Position numbers and translations under genes: made by a program. The notes beneath the pieces were generated by a model. That model did no database searches, was not told the DNA's origin, and was given only the letters and a program-made list of their open reading frames with translations. Shown piece after piece: positions 8,116 through 16,125 of a DNA stretch of 64,000 nt (position 1 is its first letter; every line of letters begins with the position of its first letter). The DNA comes from an uncultured Lachnospiraceae bacterium (lineage in GTDB: Bacteria; Bacillota; Clostridia; Lachnospirales; Lachnospiraceae), in assembly GCA_910587935.1 (NCBI GenBank), contig CAJUNP010000002.1, positions 1-64,000 of the forward strand, in the 5' to 3' direction.

Positions 8116-9588
8116 CTATAAAAGCGGGGATAAAAGCCTGCTGACCTGTTCTTTAATCCGCACCGTCAGATTCCGGCCGGCATAAATGTCTCTGGTTATC
8201 TTTTTGCAGAGTTTTAAATCCTCTTTAAATATTGCCGTCATCTCCCGGGCCTTTTTCTCGTCATATACGACCGCGTTTACTTCGAAATTAAGCGCAAAGC
8301 TTCTGATATCCATGTTTGCCGTACCGTAACAGAAAACTTTTTCGTCCACAATCAGTCCTTTTGCATGGAGAAACCCGTTATTGTAGGTATAACAATTGGC
8401 TCCGGCCATAACCATATCCCCGATGTATGAATAGGTTGCCCAGTATACGAACGGATGATCCGGCTTGCACGGTATCATAATATGCACTTCTATTCCCGAC
8501 CGGATGGCAATATATAAAGCCGTCAGCATAGCCTCATCCGGTATAAAATAAGGCGTCTGAATATAAATGCTTTTCCGGGCCTTATGGATTAACCGTACAT
8601 AATTATCACGGATGGTCTGTTCCTGTGCATCCGGGCCGCTGCTGATAATCTGAATCTCGCACTGGTCCTTTGTCCCCGGAACCGCTCCCGTCAAATACCG
8701 GGGATCGCTAAAAAGATTTTCCCGGGCCGCATAATTCCAATCCAGTAAAAACCGCATGGAAAGTCCCATTACGGCGCTTCCCATTATCCGCAGATGCGTA
8801 TCTCTCCAATACCCAAACTTTTTATCCAGTCCCACATATTCCTTCGCCACATTAAACCCGCCTACATAAGCCGTCTTATTATCGATCACCACGATCTTGC
8901 GGTGGTTGCGGTAATTGATTCGTAAGTGGAATTTACGCAGGAAAGCCGGAAAAAACTCGGCGATTTTAATTCCCTTTAGTTCCAGTTCCTTCCAAAACCG
9001 ATGCGATACAAACCGGCAGCCCATAGCGTCAAAAAGAATTCTCACTTCCACGCCTTCCCGTACTTTTTCCAGCAACGCCTCCAGAATTCTTGAAAACACC
9101 ACATCATTTTTTATAATATAATATTGAAAATGAATAAATTCTTTTGCGTTGCGGATATCCTCCAGCAACGCCTCAAACTTATCGTTGCCGTCCGTTAAAA
9201 TCTGCAGGTCGTTGTCATCCGAAAGCACCGTGCCCATAGTATCCAGATTATACATCACCAGATCCGCATACCCCGTAATCTCCGGCACCTGCCTTTCAAG
9301 CTCCCGGTTACGAATCTGATGTTCCTGCTGCCGGATCGCATCATTCAGACGATCCTCAATTCCTTTTGTCTTAAACATTTTCCGTTTATGCATGTCCGTT
9401 CCGATCAACAGATAAAATACAAACCCCAGGATCGGAATAAAATACAGCAAAAGCAGCCAGGTCCAGACGCTTTTAGGCTCCCGGCGCTGGAAAAATACGA
9501 TAATCACAGCAAAAACAATATTCAAAAACACCAGATTCCTGAAAAGAACCTGAAATACAGGAATCACATAATCCGTTATGATTTCCAT
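8116..9588 (-). CDS. cls: Cardiolipin synthase
   Basis: A membrane phospholipase-D-superfamily enzyme that condenses two phosphatidylglycerols into cardiolipin. The ATG at 9586-9588 (490 residues) has GGGAGG 7 nt upstream; a 30-residue upstream extension of the frame has no ribosome-binding site. The order is: two N-terminal membrane helices (about 15-35 and 42-62), first HKD motif with His229 (HRKIVVID), and second HKD motif with His408 (HAKGLIVD). Length and order are typical of bacterial Cls. It is transcribed alone from a good promoter, divergent from the next gene. Confidence 0.94.
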   Translation of the reverse strand: MEIITDYVIPVFQVLFRNLVFLNIVFAVIIVFFQRREPKSVWTWLLLLYFIPILGFVFYLLIGTDMHKRKMFKTKGIEDRLNDAIRQQEHQIRNRELERQVPEITGYADLVMYNLDTMGTVLSDDNDLQILTDGNDKFEALLEDIRNAKEFIHFQYYIIKNDVVFSRILEALLEKVREGVEVRILFDAMGCRFVSHRFWKELELKGIKIAEFFPAFLRKFHLRINYRNHRKIVVIDNKTAYVGGFNVAKEYVGLDKKFGYWRDTHLRIMGSAVMGLSMRFLLDWNYAARENLFSDPRYLTGAVPGTKDQCEIQIISSGPDAQEQTIRDNYVRLIHKARKSIYIQTPYFIPDEAMLTALYIAIRSGIEVHIMIPCKPDHPFVYWATYSYIGDMVMAGANCYTYNNGFLHAKGLIVDEKVFCYGTANMDIRSFALNFEVNAVVYDEKKAREMTAIFKEDLKLCKKITRDIYAGRNLTVRIKEQVSRLLSPLL

Positions 9589-9619
9589 GCCGCAGCCTCC
9601 CGACTTTTTAAGCATCCCT

Positions 9620-9648
9620 ATTATATACCATTTCCAACATCTATTCAA
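9620..9648 (-). promoter_or_regulatory. cls promoter
   Basis: Minus strand TTGAAT (9643-9648), 17 bp, TATAAT (9620-9625). It lies about 30 bp before the cls start. Confidence 0.7.
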
Positions 9649-9658
9649 CGATTCCGGG

Positions 9659-9687
9659 TTGCTTATTAAAAAAAACAATGTTACAAT
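9659..9687 (+). promoter_or_regulatory. Promoter of the small membrane protein gene
   Basis: TTGCTT (9659-9664), 17 bp, TACAAT (9682-9687), divergent from and nearly abutting the cls promoter. Confidence 0.6.
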
Positions 9688-9728
9688 ATGCTATGGTAAA
9701 TATTTTAATCATGCAGCGGAGGTATTCA

Positions 9729-10205
9729 GTGAAAACATTTGGTATCGTATTATTAGTTATCGTTATTATTTTGGCCATTATTCTGGTCGTATTATATTTC
9801 CTGGGTAAAAAAGCCCAGAAAAAACAAGAAGAACAACAGGCGCAGATCGACGCCGCAAAGCAGACAGTATCCATGCTGATTATTGACAAAAAGCGAATGA
9901 AGCTGAAAGAATCCGGCCTCCCTCAGATGGTTATCGACCAGACGCCTAAGCTTATGCGCGGTTCCAAGCTCCCTATTGTGAAAGCCAAAGTAGGTCCCCA
10001 GATTGTATCTTTGGTATGCGACGAAAAAATCTTCAACGACGTTCCCGTGAAAAAGGAAGTAAAGGCTGTTGTCAGCGGTATTTATATCACGGACGTAAGA
10101 GGTCTTCACGGCAAAAAAATGCCAAAAGAAACAAAGAAAAAGGGATTCCTTAAATCCAAAATCGAAAAACTTCAGGAAAAAGCCGGAGCCAAACCGGTTA
10201 AGTAG
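9729..10205 (+). CDS. Uncharacterised single-pass membrane protein
   Basis: The frame is open from 9678, but GGAGG at 9718-9722 sits 6 nt before a GTG at 9729, which gives a protein of 158 residues beginning with one strongly hydrophobic helix (about 4-26). A short charged coiled stretch (KKAQKKQEEQQAQ) and a soluble cytoplasmic domain of about 110 residues with a very Lys-rich end follow. I do not recognise the family. It has its own promoter and a strong terminator, so it is a monocistronic gene. The topology is seen; no function is proposed. Confidence 0.75.
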   Translation: MKTFGIVLLVIVIILAIILVVLYFLGKKAQKKQEEQQAQIDAAKQTVSMLIIDKKRMKLKESGLPQMVIDQTPKLMRGSKLPIVKAKVGPQIVSLVCDEKIFNDVPVKKEVKAVVSGIYITDVRGLHGKKMPKETKKKGFLKSKIEKLQEKAGAKPVK

Positions 10206-10226
10206 CAAAATACAAAGGTATTACAT

Positions 10227-10265
10227 AAAAAGTTCTGTCTTCCCACCGGCAAGACAGAACTTTTT
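10227..10265. terminator. Bidirectional intrinsic terminator
   Basis: A perfect 15-bp inverted repeat (10227-10241 with 10251-10265, loop 9 nt) flanked by A5 and T5. It separates the convergent membrane-protein gene (plus) and DUF1934 gene (minus) and can serve both. Confidence 0.9.
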
Positions 10266-10291
10266 GAATGTAGCCGCAAATCCGTAAAAAA

Positions 10292-10750
10292 CTATGACAT
10301 CTCATGTTTTTCAAAAATTTCTTCACTCTCATGCCTCGGACAGATATTTAACGAAATTCTGCAGTCCGCCAAATGCTGATAGTTTACTTCCAGACCGTAG
10401 GATACGTCCAGCCGGATCTGATTCTCATTTTCCGTCATTTCCATGTGTGTAGTGTTAATTCCCACCATGATTTCCCCGAAGGGCGTTGCATAATTGGAAA
10501 GATTTTTACGGTTTTCTTCAAAAAGAAGATGTACGTTAACCTCGCCTTTTTTTATAACGTCCAACGTGTGATCCTGAAACTTTATAACATTTTTTGTAGC
10601 GCCCGTATATCCTTCCGCCACCTCTTCATAGATCACATAGTGTTTGCCGTTTTTCCAATAATATTCTGCCGGCAGGATAGTCGTCAGATCCTCCTGCCCC
10701 ATTCCGTCAAACTGCAACCCTTTTAAGGATAACAGTACCTCTTTCGTCAT
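10292..10750 (-). CDS. DUF1934 (YwiB-like) protein
   Basis: A 152-residue soluble protein of the DUF1934 family, a small beta-barrel of calycin type with no established function. The family pattern is visible in the Glu/Tyr-rich strands (KHYVIYEEVAEGYTGATKNVIKF), the FGEIMVGINT segment and the Tyr/Leu-rich end (LDVSYGLEVNY). Its ATG lies 1 bp after the murI stop and its GAGGAG site is inside murI, so translation is likely coupled to murI. The long pairing with murI suggests a link to wall synthesis, but that is only association. Confidence 0.8.
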   Translation of the reverse strand: MTKEVLLSLKGLQFDGMGQEDLTTILPAEYYWKNGKHYVIYEEVAEGYTGATKNVIKFQDHTLDVIKKGEVNVHLLFEENRKNLSNYATPFGEIMVGINTTHMEMTENENQIRLDVSYGLEVNYQHLADCRISLNICPRHESEEIFEKHEMS

Positions 10751-10751
10751 A

Positions 10752-11588
10752 TCAATACTCCTCTATATTTACGGTTTTTGCCGATAAAATCCCGTATTTG
10801 ATTATAGAATTTGCAAAATTCTTAAATTTATCCGCCATGTCACTAACATAAAACTGATACTGATTCTCACCCAGAGCCGGCCGCTTATCATTCAAAAGCT
10901 CCCTGCATTGAAGCATATCCTTCAATTCTCTTGCCGTCTCATAGGCTGGATTTACCAGTGTTACCGCCTCTCCCATAATCCTGCCGAGTGTGGAACGGAT
11001 CAGGGGATAATGGGTACAGCCAAGAATCAGAGTGTCAATACCGATGTCGATCAGTTCCGTAAGGTATCTGGTTGCAATCTCGTCCGTAACCGGATCCTGC
11101 CATAAGCCCTCTTCCACAAGAGGAACAAAAAGAGGACATGCCTTCCCATAAATCTGCACATTCGTATTTAATTGTTTTATGTACTGGTTATATAGCTTGC
11201 TGCCAATAGTGGCCTCTGTTCCGATTACGCCGATCCTGCCGTTTTTCGTCACCTCCGCCGCCGTCCTTGCGCCCGGCTTTACCACGCCGATCATGGGAAT
11301 ATCCGTTTCTTTTTCAATATCGTCAAGAGCATAGGCGCTGGCCGTATTACATGCCACAACAATCGTTTTAATCTGATAGGACTGCAGGAAACGAACGATC
11401 TGCCTGGAATATCTGGTAACGGTATCTTTTGATTTACTCCCGTAAGGCACTCTTGCCGTATCCCCGAAATATACAATCCGTTCGTTGGGTATCTGACGCA
11501 TGATTTCTCTCACTACGGTCAGTCCTCCGACTCCGGAATCAAATACCCCGATGGGGGCATGTTTCCTACATTCTTGGTTTTGATTCAT
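10752..11588 (-). CDS. murI: Glutamate racemase
   Basis: It makes D-glutamate for peptidoglycan. I chose the ATG at 11586-11588 (278 residues), preceded by AGG at 7 nt; the upstream extension lacks a site. Key features are Asp17 in GVFDSGVGGLTV and the two catalytic cysteines, Cys80 in VACNTASA and Cys191 in LGCTHYPL. Length is typical. The gene follows the 87-residue membrane protein gene by about 50 bp and precedes the DUF1934 gene by 1 bp, so the three form an operon. Confidence 0.97.
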   Translation of the reverse strand: MNQNQECRKHAPIGVFDSGVGGLTVVREIMRQIPNERIVYFGDTARVPYGSKSKDTVTRYSRQIVRFLQSYQIKTIVVACNTASAYALDDIEKETDIPMIGVVKPGARTAAEVTKNGRIGVIGTEATIGSKLYNQYIKQLNTNVQIYGKACPLFVPLVEEGLWQDPVTDEIATRYLTELIDIGIDTLILGCTHYPLIRSTLGRIMGEAVTLVNPAYETARELKDMLQCRELLNDKRPALGENQYQFYVSDMADKFKNFANSIIKYGILSAKTVNIEEY

Positions 11589-11636
11589 GATTTGACCTGT
11601 TCCTTTTTTTATTTCGACTCGGCCGTGCAAAAGCCC

Positions 11637-11900
11637 TCATTCCGGGAAGAGAAGTTCCAGGAGACGGCTTTTAAAGCGGATCTGGCCCGGCTTAGCCTGC
11701 AGTATTTCCTCATAAAACGCGATTCCCGGCTGCGCCTCTTTCTCTTCGCCTGCAGCGGTGTATGCCTTACAGGTTCCCTCGGTAAACGCGATATCCGGAT
11801 ATAAAAAACCGCACCAGCCGGCCAATACCGGAAGAGTCAGCAGAATCTTCATTACAGTTAAAGCCGTGCGTCTGTTTATATCATATTTCCATTTCTTCAT
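11637..11900 (-). CDS. Small membrane-anchored protein of unknown function
   Basis: An 87-residue protein with a basic N-terminus (MKKWKYDINRRTA), one hydrophobic helix (about 12-33, MKILLTLPVLAGWCGFLY) and a short, probably extracytoplasmic tail. AGGAG is 7 nt before the ATG, which supports it as real. The family is not recognised. It sits directly upstream of murI on the same strand. Confidence 0.65.
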   Translation of the reverse strand: MKKWKYDINRRTALTVMKILLTLPVLAGWCGFLYPDIAFTEGTCKAYTAAGEEKEAQPGIAFYEEILQAKPGQIRFKSRLLELLFPE

Positions 11901-11968
11901 TTTATAACTCCTGTCTTTCTTTTATACAGAAGTTATACCCTTATTTATCCTCTTTATTCACGGTGTAC

Positions 11969-12679
11969 TTATCTTTTGCCGGATTTCTCATACAGTCTTT
12001 CGGCGCTCTGTTCCCTGCGGATCTGCTTCATAATGGAAATCTCCTGATTATCAATGTGTATCCTTGCGGCTTTAGAGGCGGCTTCTTTATCCTTTTTTAT
12101 GATACTCTCATAGATGGCCCGGTGTTCTTCCACAAGACGCCGATGCTGCGATTCGTCTTTAATATATTCAAAGCGATACCGGTACATCTGCTCGGAAAGA
12201 TTATTCACCAGCACAATCAGCCTGTCATTATTGGCCGCACGCACAATAATATCATGAATCGCTACATCCGCTTCGGCAATGATTCTGGCATCCTTCGTGG
12301 CAGTCGCCCGTTCAAAAGCGGCACATGCTTCTTTTAGCCCGGACATTTCCTCTTCACTGATTCTATCACAGGCAAGCTCCGCACACAAGGCGTCCAGTGC
12401 ACGCCTGACTTCCAGCACATCTTTCAGGCTTTTTTCCGTAATCTGTGCCACTTCGGCGCCCCTTCTTGGAATCATGATGACAAGCCCTTCCAACTCCAGT
12501 TTCCGGATAGCCTCACGGATCGGCGTCCTGCTTACCCCCAGCTTATTAGCCAGATGAATCTCCATCAGACGTTCTCCGGGTTTTAAATCGCCCGTTAAAA
12601 TTGCCTGTCTTAAAGTGTTAAATACGACATCTCTTAAAGGCAGGAATTCATCCATGTGTATCCGTAAATTATCCTGCAT
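11969..12679 (-). CDS. GntR-family transcriptional regulator (FadR/FCD subfamily)
   Basis: The 236 residues comprise an N-terminal winged helix (about 12-75, with LGVSRTPIREAIRKLELEGLV) and a C-terminal all-helical FCD ligand domain (about 85-215) with the His/Asp/Arg residues that usually bind a metal and an organic acid (DVAIHDIIVRAANN). GGAGG sits 8 nt before the ATG, inside the end of ispE, and the ispE stop abuts this start, so the two are coupled. A dyad at the ispE promoter could be its autoregulatory site. The effector is unknown. Confidence 0.9.
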   Translation of the reverse strand: MQDNLRIHMDEFLPLRDVVFNTLRQAILTGDLKPGERLMEIHLANKLGVSRTPIREAIRKLELEGLVIMIPRRGAEVAQITEKSLKDVLEVRRALDALCAELACDRISEEEMSGLKEACAAFERATATKDARIIAEADVAIHDIIVRAANNDRLIVLVNNLSEQMYRYRFEYIKDESQHRRLVEEHRAIYESIIKKDKEAASKAARIHIDNQEISIMKQIRREQSAERLYEKSGKR

Positions 12680-13558
12680 CTATGCATCCTCCTTATTTGA
12701 CACCGCAAACGTTGTAACCTCCAAATCTTTGGCCAGACCGGTCTTTTTCAATTCCAGATAAGCCCTGCCCGCCTGCTCCTGCTCTCTGTATATTCCAAAT
12801 ACGGCGGGACCGCTTCCGCTCATCATGGCATGAACCGCGCCGTGTTCCTTCATAAAACTCTTGATTTCATCGATAACGGGATACCGTTCTGCCGTCACAG
12901 ATTCCAGCACATTGCCCATCCGCTCCATAATTCCGTCTGCGTCGTGCCGGATCACCGCTTTGGTCATGCCGTCGATATCCGGGTGGGATTTCAGTTCCTC
13001 CACACGAAGCTGTTCGTAAACTTCCCTGGTAGAAACCTGCATATCCGGCTTTGCCAGTAAAATCACCATATTGGGCGCGTCCGGCAGAGGGGTCAGCTTT
13101 TCCCCGATTCCTTCCGCAAGCGCCGTGCCGCCCAAAATACAGTAGGGAACGTCCGCGCCGATTTTTACGCCCAATCCGCACATCCTCTCCAGGCTCATAT
13201 CCAGTCCGAACAAATCGTTCATTCCCTTAAAAACAGCCGCGGCGTCCGTGCTTCCGCCGGCAAGGCCTGCGGCGATGGGAATTTTTTTTTTCAATTGTAT
13301 ATGAACGCCCTGCGTAATTCCAAATTCCTCTTTTATCAGTCTGGCTGCCCGGTAAACCAGATTATTGCCGTCCACAGGCAGCTCCAGGCAGTCGGTTTTT
13401 AACGAAATTCCCCCGTCCTGTTTTGTGAAAGTGAGTTCGTCGTGAATTCCGATATTCTGCATTATCATCCTGACTTCATGATAACCGTCCGGTCTTTTTG
13501 CTGTTACGTCCAACCCTAAATTAATTTTGGCATATGCTTTCTTTTTAACGACATCCAT
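12680..13558 (-). CDS. ispE: 4-diphosphocytidyl-2-C-methyl-D-erythritol kinase
   Basis: A GHMP kinase that phosphorylates CDP-methylerythritol in the MEP isoprenoid pathway. The start at 13556-13558 (292 residues) has GGAAGGAG 7 nt upstream. Typical signatures are AYAKINLGLDV with RPDGYHEV at the N-terminus, the ATP loop PIAAGLAGGSTDAAAV, and the C-terminal MMSGSGPAVFG. It is followed without a gap by the GntR regulator. A sigma-A promoter with an overlapping dyad lies upstream. Confidence 0.95.
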   Translation of the reverse strand: MDVVKKKAYAKINLGLDVTAKRPDGYHEVRMIMQNIGIHDELTFTKQDGGISLKTDCLELPVDGNNLVYRAARLIKEEFGITQGVHIQLKKKIPIAAGLAGGSTDAAAVFKGMNDLFGLDMSLERMCGLGVKIGADVPYCILGGTALAEGIGEKLTPLPDAPNMVILLAKPDMQVSTREVYEQLRVEELKSHPDIDGMTKAVIRHDADGIMERMGNVLESVTAERYPVIDEIKSFMKEHGAVHAMMSGSGPAVFGIYREQEQAGRAYLELKKTGLAKDLEVTTFAVSNKEDA

Positions 13559-13638
13559 AGAAACTCTCCTTCCTGACATGCTTTAAAAAGATAACCCTAT
13601 CTTATTTTATGTATCTTTCTTGCATTTTGTATACATGG

Positions 13639-13677
13639 ATTGTACTTAATTATATACAATTTATAAGTAAAAAGCAA
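13639..13677 (-). promoter_or_regulatory. ispE promoter with overlapping operator-like dyad
   Basis: Minus strand TTGCTT (13672-13677), 17 bp, TATAAT (13649-13654). The -10 lies inside an inverted repeat ATTGTA(13639-13644)...TACAAT(13655-13660). A further TTGTATACAT (13627-13636) with GTATAC core lies just downstream. Such TGTA/TACA dyads resemble operators of FadR-type GntR proteins, one of which is encoded in this operon. Confidence 0.55.
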
Positions 13678-13698
13678 CGAAAAAAATAGGGGTTCCTA

Positions 13699-13726
13699 TA
13701 AACCTTTTCCCAGAATCTTCCGATAT
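13699..13726 (+). promoter_or_regulatory. Candidate sigma-28 (SigD/FliA) flagellar promoter
   Basis: TAAA (13699-13702), 17 bp, CCGATAT (13720-13726), matching the motility-sigma consensus TAAA-N15/16-GCCGATAT with the G replaced by T. It lies about 75 bp before the DUF5610-like gene. A matching promoter is found before the EF-hand protein gene at 38812-38838. Confidence 0.75.
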
Positions 13727-13802
13727 AAGAGATATGAATCATTATCAAAATTCAAGCCAAGGATGGTAGTGCCTCCCTACAGGCACAGAAATGGAGGAAT
13801 CT

Positions 13803-14426
13803 ATGAGCGTAAATGGAGTTACGAATGCTGCTTCGGATGTTTATAGCAAAAGCTATACAAGCAGCACGGCAAAAAAAGCCGAAACCACTGCTGCAGAGAC
13901 CAACAAGACCGCCAATGACAACGGCGTAGTCTATGAGCCTTCCAAAACGGAAAGCGCTTCTTCTGCGAAAAAAACTTACAAGCCGGATCAAAAGCTGATT
14001 GCCAAATTGAAATCGGATGCTGAAGCACGTACTTCTCAGCTTCGCAGTCTGGTTGAAAGCATGATGAGCAAGCAGGCTAATACGTATGGCAAAGCCAACG
14101 ATATCTGGTCTTTCCTTGCCAGCGGCAATTTTAAGGTAGATCCCGCAACCAGAGCGCAGGCTCAGGCAGATATTGCGGATGACGGTTACTGGGGCGTTGA
14201 ACAGACTTCCGGCCGTATTATTGATTTTGCTACCGCTTTAACCGGCGGTGATCCCGACAAAATCGACGAAATGCGTGCAGCTTTTGAGAAAGGTTACAAG
14301 CAGGCTGAGGCAAAATGGGGCGGAAGCCTTCCTGATATCAGCAAACGTACGTATGACGCTGTTCTGAAGAAATTTGATCAGATGGCTGAAGAGGCTAAGA
14401 ATACCGCCGTAGGCGGCAATGATTAA
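13803..14426 (+). CDS. DUF5610-like protein, probably flagellar regulon
   Basis: The ATG at 13803 (207 residues) has GGAGG 5 nt upstream. The N-terminal 65 residues are low-complexity Ala/Thr/Ser/Lys. The C-terminal part (DPATRAQAQADIADDGYWGV, GRIIDFATAL, KWGGSLPDISKRTYDAV) resembles DUF5610, a family without known function seen in flagellated bacteria. There is no signal peptide or membrane helix. The sigma-28 promoter upstream places it in the motility regulon. Its leader contains CAAGGATG and ATGGAGGA, like CsrA-binding GGA sites, on either side of a small hairpin (13769-13786). The family assignment is from memory. Confidence 0.7.
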   Translation: MSVNGVTNAASDVYSKSYTSSTAKKAETTAAETNKTANDNGVVYEPSKTESASSAKKTYKPDQKLIAKLKSDAEARTSQLRSLVESMMSKQANTYGKANDIWSFLASGNFKVDPATRAQAQADIADDGYWGVEQTSGRIIDFATALTGGDPDKIDEMRAAFEKGYKQAEAKWGGSLPDISKRTYDAVLKKFDQMAEEAKNTAVGGND

Positions 14427-14484
14427 TTACCGCGCAATAGTATCAACATAGCGGGAACTCTTCAATGAGAAGTTTTTCCATCAA

Positions 14485-14513
14485 AAATGGGGACGGTTTA
14501 ACCGTCCCCATTT
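14485..14513 (-). terminator. Intrinsic terminator of sipL, overlapping its stop codon
   Basis: A perfect 14-bp inverted repeat (14485-14498 with 14500-14513) that runs into TTTTTG on the minus strand. The sipL stop codon (14498-14500) sits at the tip of the stem. It probably also slows transcription from the convergent DUF5610-like gene. Confidence 0.85.
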
Positions 14514-16066
14514 GGATATTTTACAATCAGAAGTTTATCCCCGGGTCTTATTTCATCTGACGTAAGATTGTTCATTTCTTTAATCGCATCCACGGATACA
14601 TAGTATTTTTTACCGATTTTCCACAGACTGTCCCCCGGCTGAACCACATACACAACAATGCCCGGCAGTTCATTCAACAGATTCGTATCCAGTTCTCCCA
14701 CTGTGATCTGGTCGATAATTTCCTGAATTAACTTACGAAAAACAACGGCTTTTAATCCCACCACGCCTTTTACATCCAATTCCTCGCTGTCAAGCATGGT
14801 TACGGCGAGCTGTTCCAATTCCGGCTGGATTGTATACATATCGTCGCCGCGGATTCCCGGCACCTCCAGCGTATAGGAAAACGGCAGCTGCCTGCGGATA
14901 CTTCCGTAAGGTCTGTTGTCGTCACCGGTCACATAGAGAACCTTAACCAGCACGCTTCCGTTCACCGAAATGCCGTCGTCTGCAACCTGACATTCATCCA
15001 TTTCCACATTTCCTTCCGCATGCAGAATCTGAAGAACCTTCGGGTCGGAATCTTCCATTTTAATATGCTCCGCGATTTTACATTTACCGGCATTGCGCGC
15101 AAGAAGCTGTTTCAATTCTGCCGTTCTTACATGCGTATCCACGTCATTGGTGACACCGTACACATCCGTCAGCATTTCCACCCGTTCTTCTTCATACAGG
15201 CGCATAATAATATCCAGCACCATCTCCACGCCGATCATACGCTCTTCCCCGTCAAAATCGGGTTTCGCATCAATCTCCAGATGCCCTGTTTCGTACCGGA
15301 TATCCGGAATCATGGATTCTGTACACCCGTAACATTCCAATACGCCGCTGAAGGGAATTACGGTTTCAAAGGTGCGGACAGGCTGTTCTTCTCCCTCTCC
15401 TTCATATAAAACAAATATATGCATATCGCCCTGAATGGATATTTTTTCATCCAGTGTCTTAAACTCCACATCATTTAAAGTCACCGTGCTGAAAATTATT
15501 TCAAACACATTGGGATAATTGGAGGGAAGGGGAATTTCTTCCTTCAGGCGGAATATGTCGTTTTTGCGGATAGCAAGCTGCGCCAGGTCAACGGGCTGTC
15601 TGCGGTACTCGATCGGTTCATTCTGATAAATGTCCGTCGCGGCCTCCTCGTCGTAAAGCTCTTCGGATTTAACATGAAGATTCACCACGGCCTGCAGGTT
15701 AATCTTACGGGAATTAATCATGTTGGCCCGTAAATCTTCAATTCGGGCCGTTACCTCCACATTATCGGCAGGGGTTACGCCCTCCATAAAAATCTGTTCT
15801 TCAAAAGGAATCTCACCGGTTACGCTTGCCAGCGCCACCTCTCCTTCTCCTGCCTGGTAAAGAACCGTAAAAAGCAGGCGTCCTTTCACCGTTACATGTT
15901 CATTAACCGGTTTGACCTCGTCAATTTTAATCTGTCCCTGTTCATATACCAGCGCGCTGACATCCGGCTTCACGTCCGGTATATTCCGGTCGTCTTCAAG
16001 GCTGATCTGCATTCCGGTGCTCAGACGCGTCCGGTCCATATGTATGTTCTTCTTCATTAATTCCAC
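14498..16066 (-). CDS. sipL: SipL-like spore coat morphogenetic protein (SPOCS + LysM)
   Basis: The GTG at 16064-16066 has GGAGG 8 nt upstream (522 residues); a slightly longer ATG frame contains that site and is unlikely. It has repeated SPOCS/DUF3794 domains over about 30-460, with the typical IPDVKPDVSALVYEQG block, and a C-terminal LysM (YVVQPGDSLWKIGKKYYVS). In Clostridioides difficile SipL binds SpoIVA and is required for coat assembly, and it is the functional counterpart of B. subtilis SpoVID. It follows pyrD, but a candidate SigE promoter overlaps the pyrD stop, so sporulation-specific expression is likely. Confidence 0.9.
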   Translation of the reverse strand: MELMKKNIHMDRTRLSTGMQISLEDDRNIPDVKPDVSALVYEQGQIKIDEVKPVNEHVTVKGRLLFTVLYQAGEGEVALASVTGEIPFEEQIFMEGVTPADNVEVTARIEDLRANMINSRKINLQAVVNLHVKSEELYDEEAATDIYQNEPIEYRRQPVDLAQLAIRKNDIFRLKEEIPLPSNYPNVFEIIFSTVTLNDVEFKTLDEKISIQGDMHIFVLYEGEGEEQPVRTFETVIPFSGVLECYGCTESMIPDIRYETGHLEIDAKPDFDGEERMIGVEMVLDIIMRLYEEERVEMLTDVYGVTNDVDTHVRTAELKQLLARNAGKCKIAEHIKMEDSDPKVLQILHAEGNVEMDECQVADDGISVNGSVLVKVLYVTGDDNRPYGSIRRQLPFSYTLEVPGIRGDDMYTIQPELEQLAVTMLDSEELDVKGVVGLKAVVFRKLIQEIIDQITVGELDTNLLNELPGIVVYVVQPGDSLWKIGKKYYVSVDAIKEMNNLTSDEIRPGDKLLIVKYPNGDG

Positions 16067-16096
16067 AAAAAATACCTCCGTCACATGCTTACTGTA

Positions 16097-16125
16097 AATG
16101 TATGCGGCGGAGGCTGCGTTTATTC
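16097..16125 (-). promoter_or_regulatory. Candidate SigE promoter of sipL
   Basis: Minus strand GAATAAA (16119-16125), 14 bp, CATACATT (16097-16104). The -10 is a full match to SigE consensus CATACANT and the spacing equals that found before spoIIID. The -35 box overlaps the pyrD stop codon. Confidence 0.65.
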
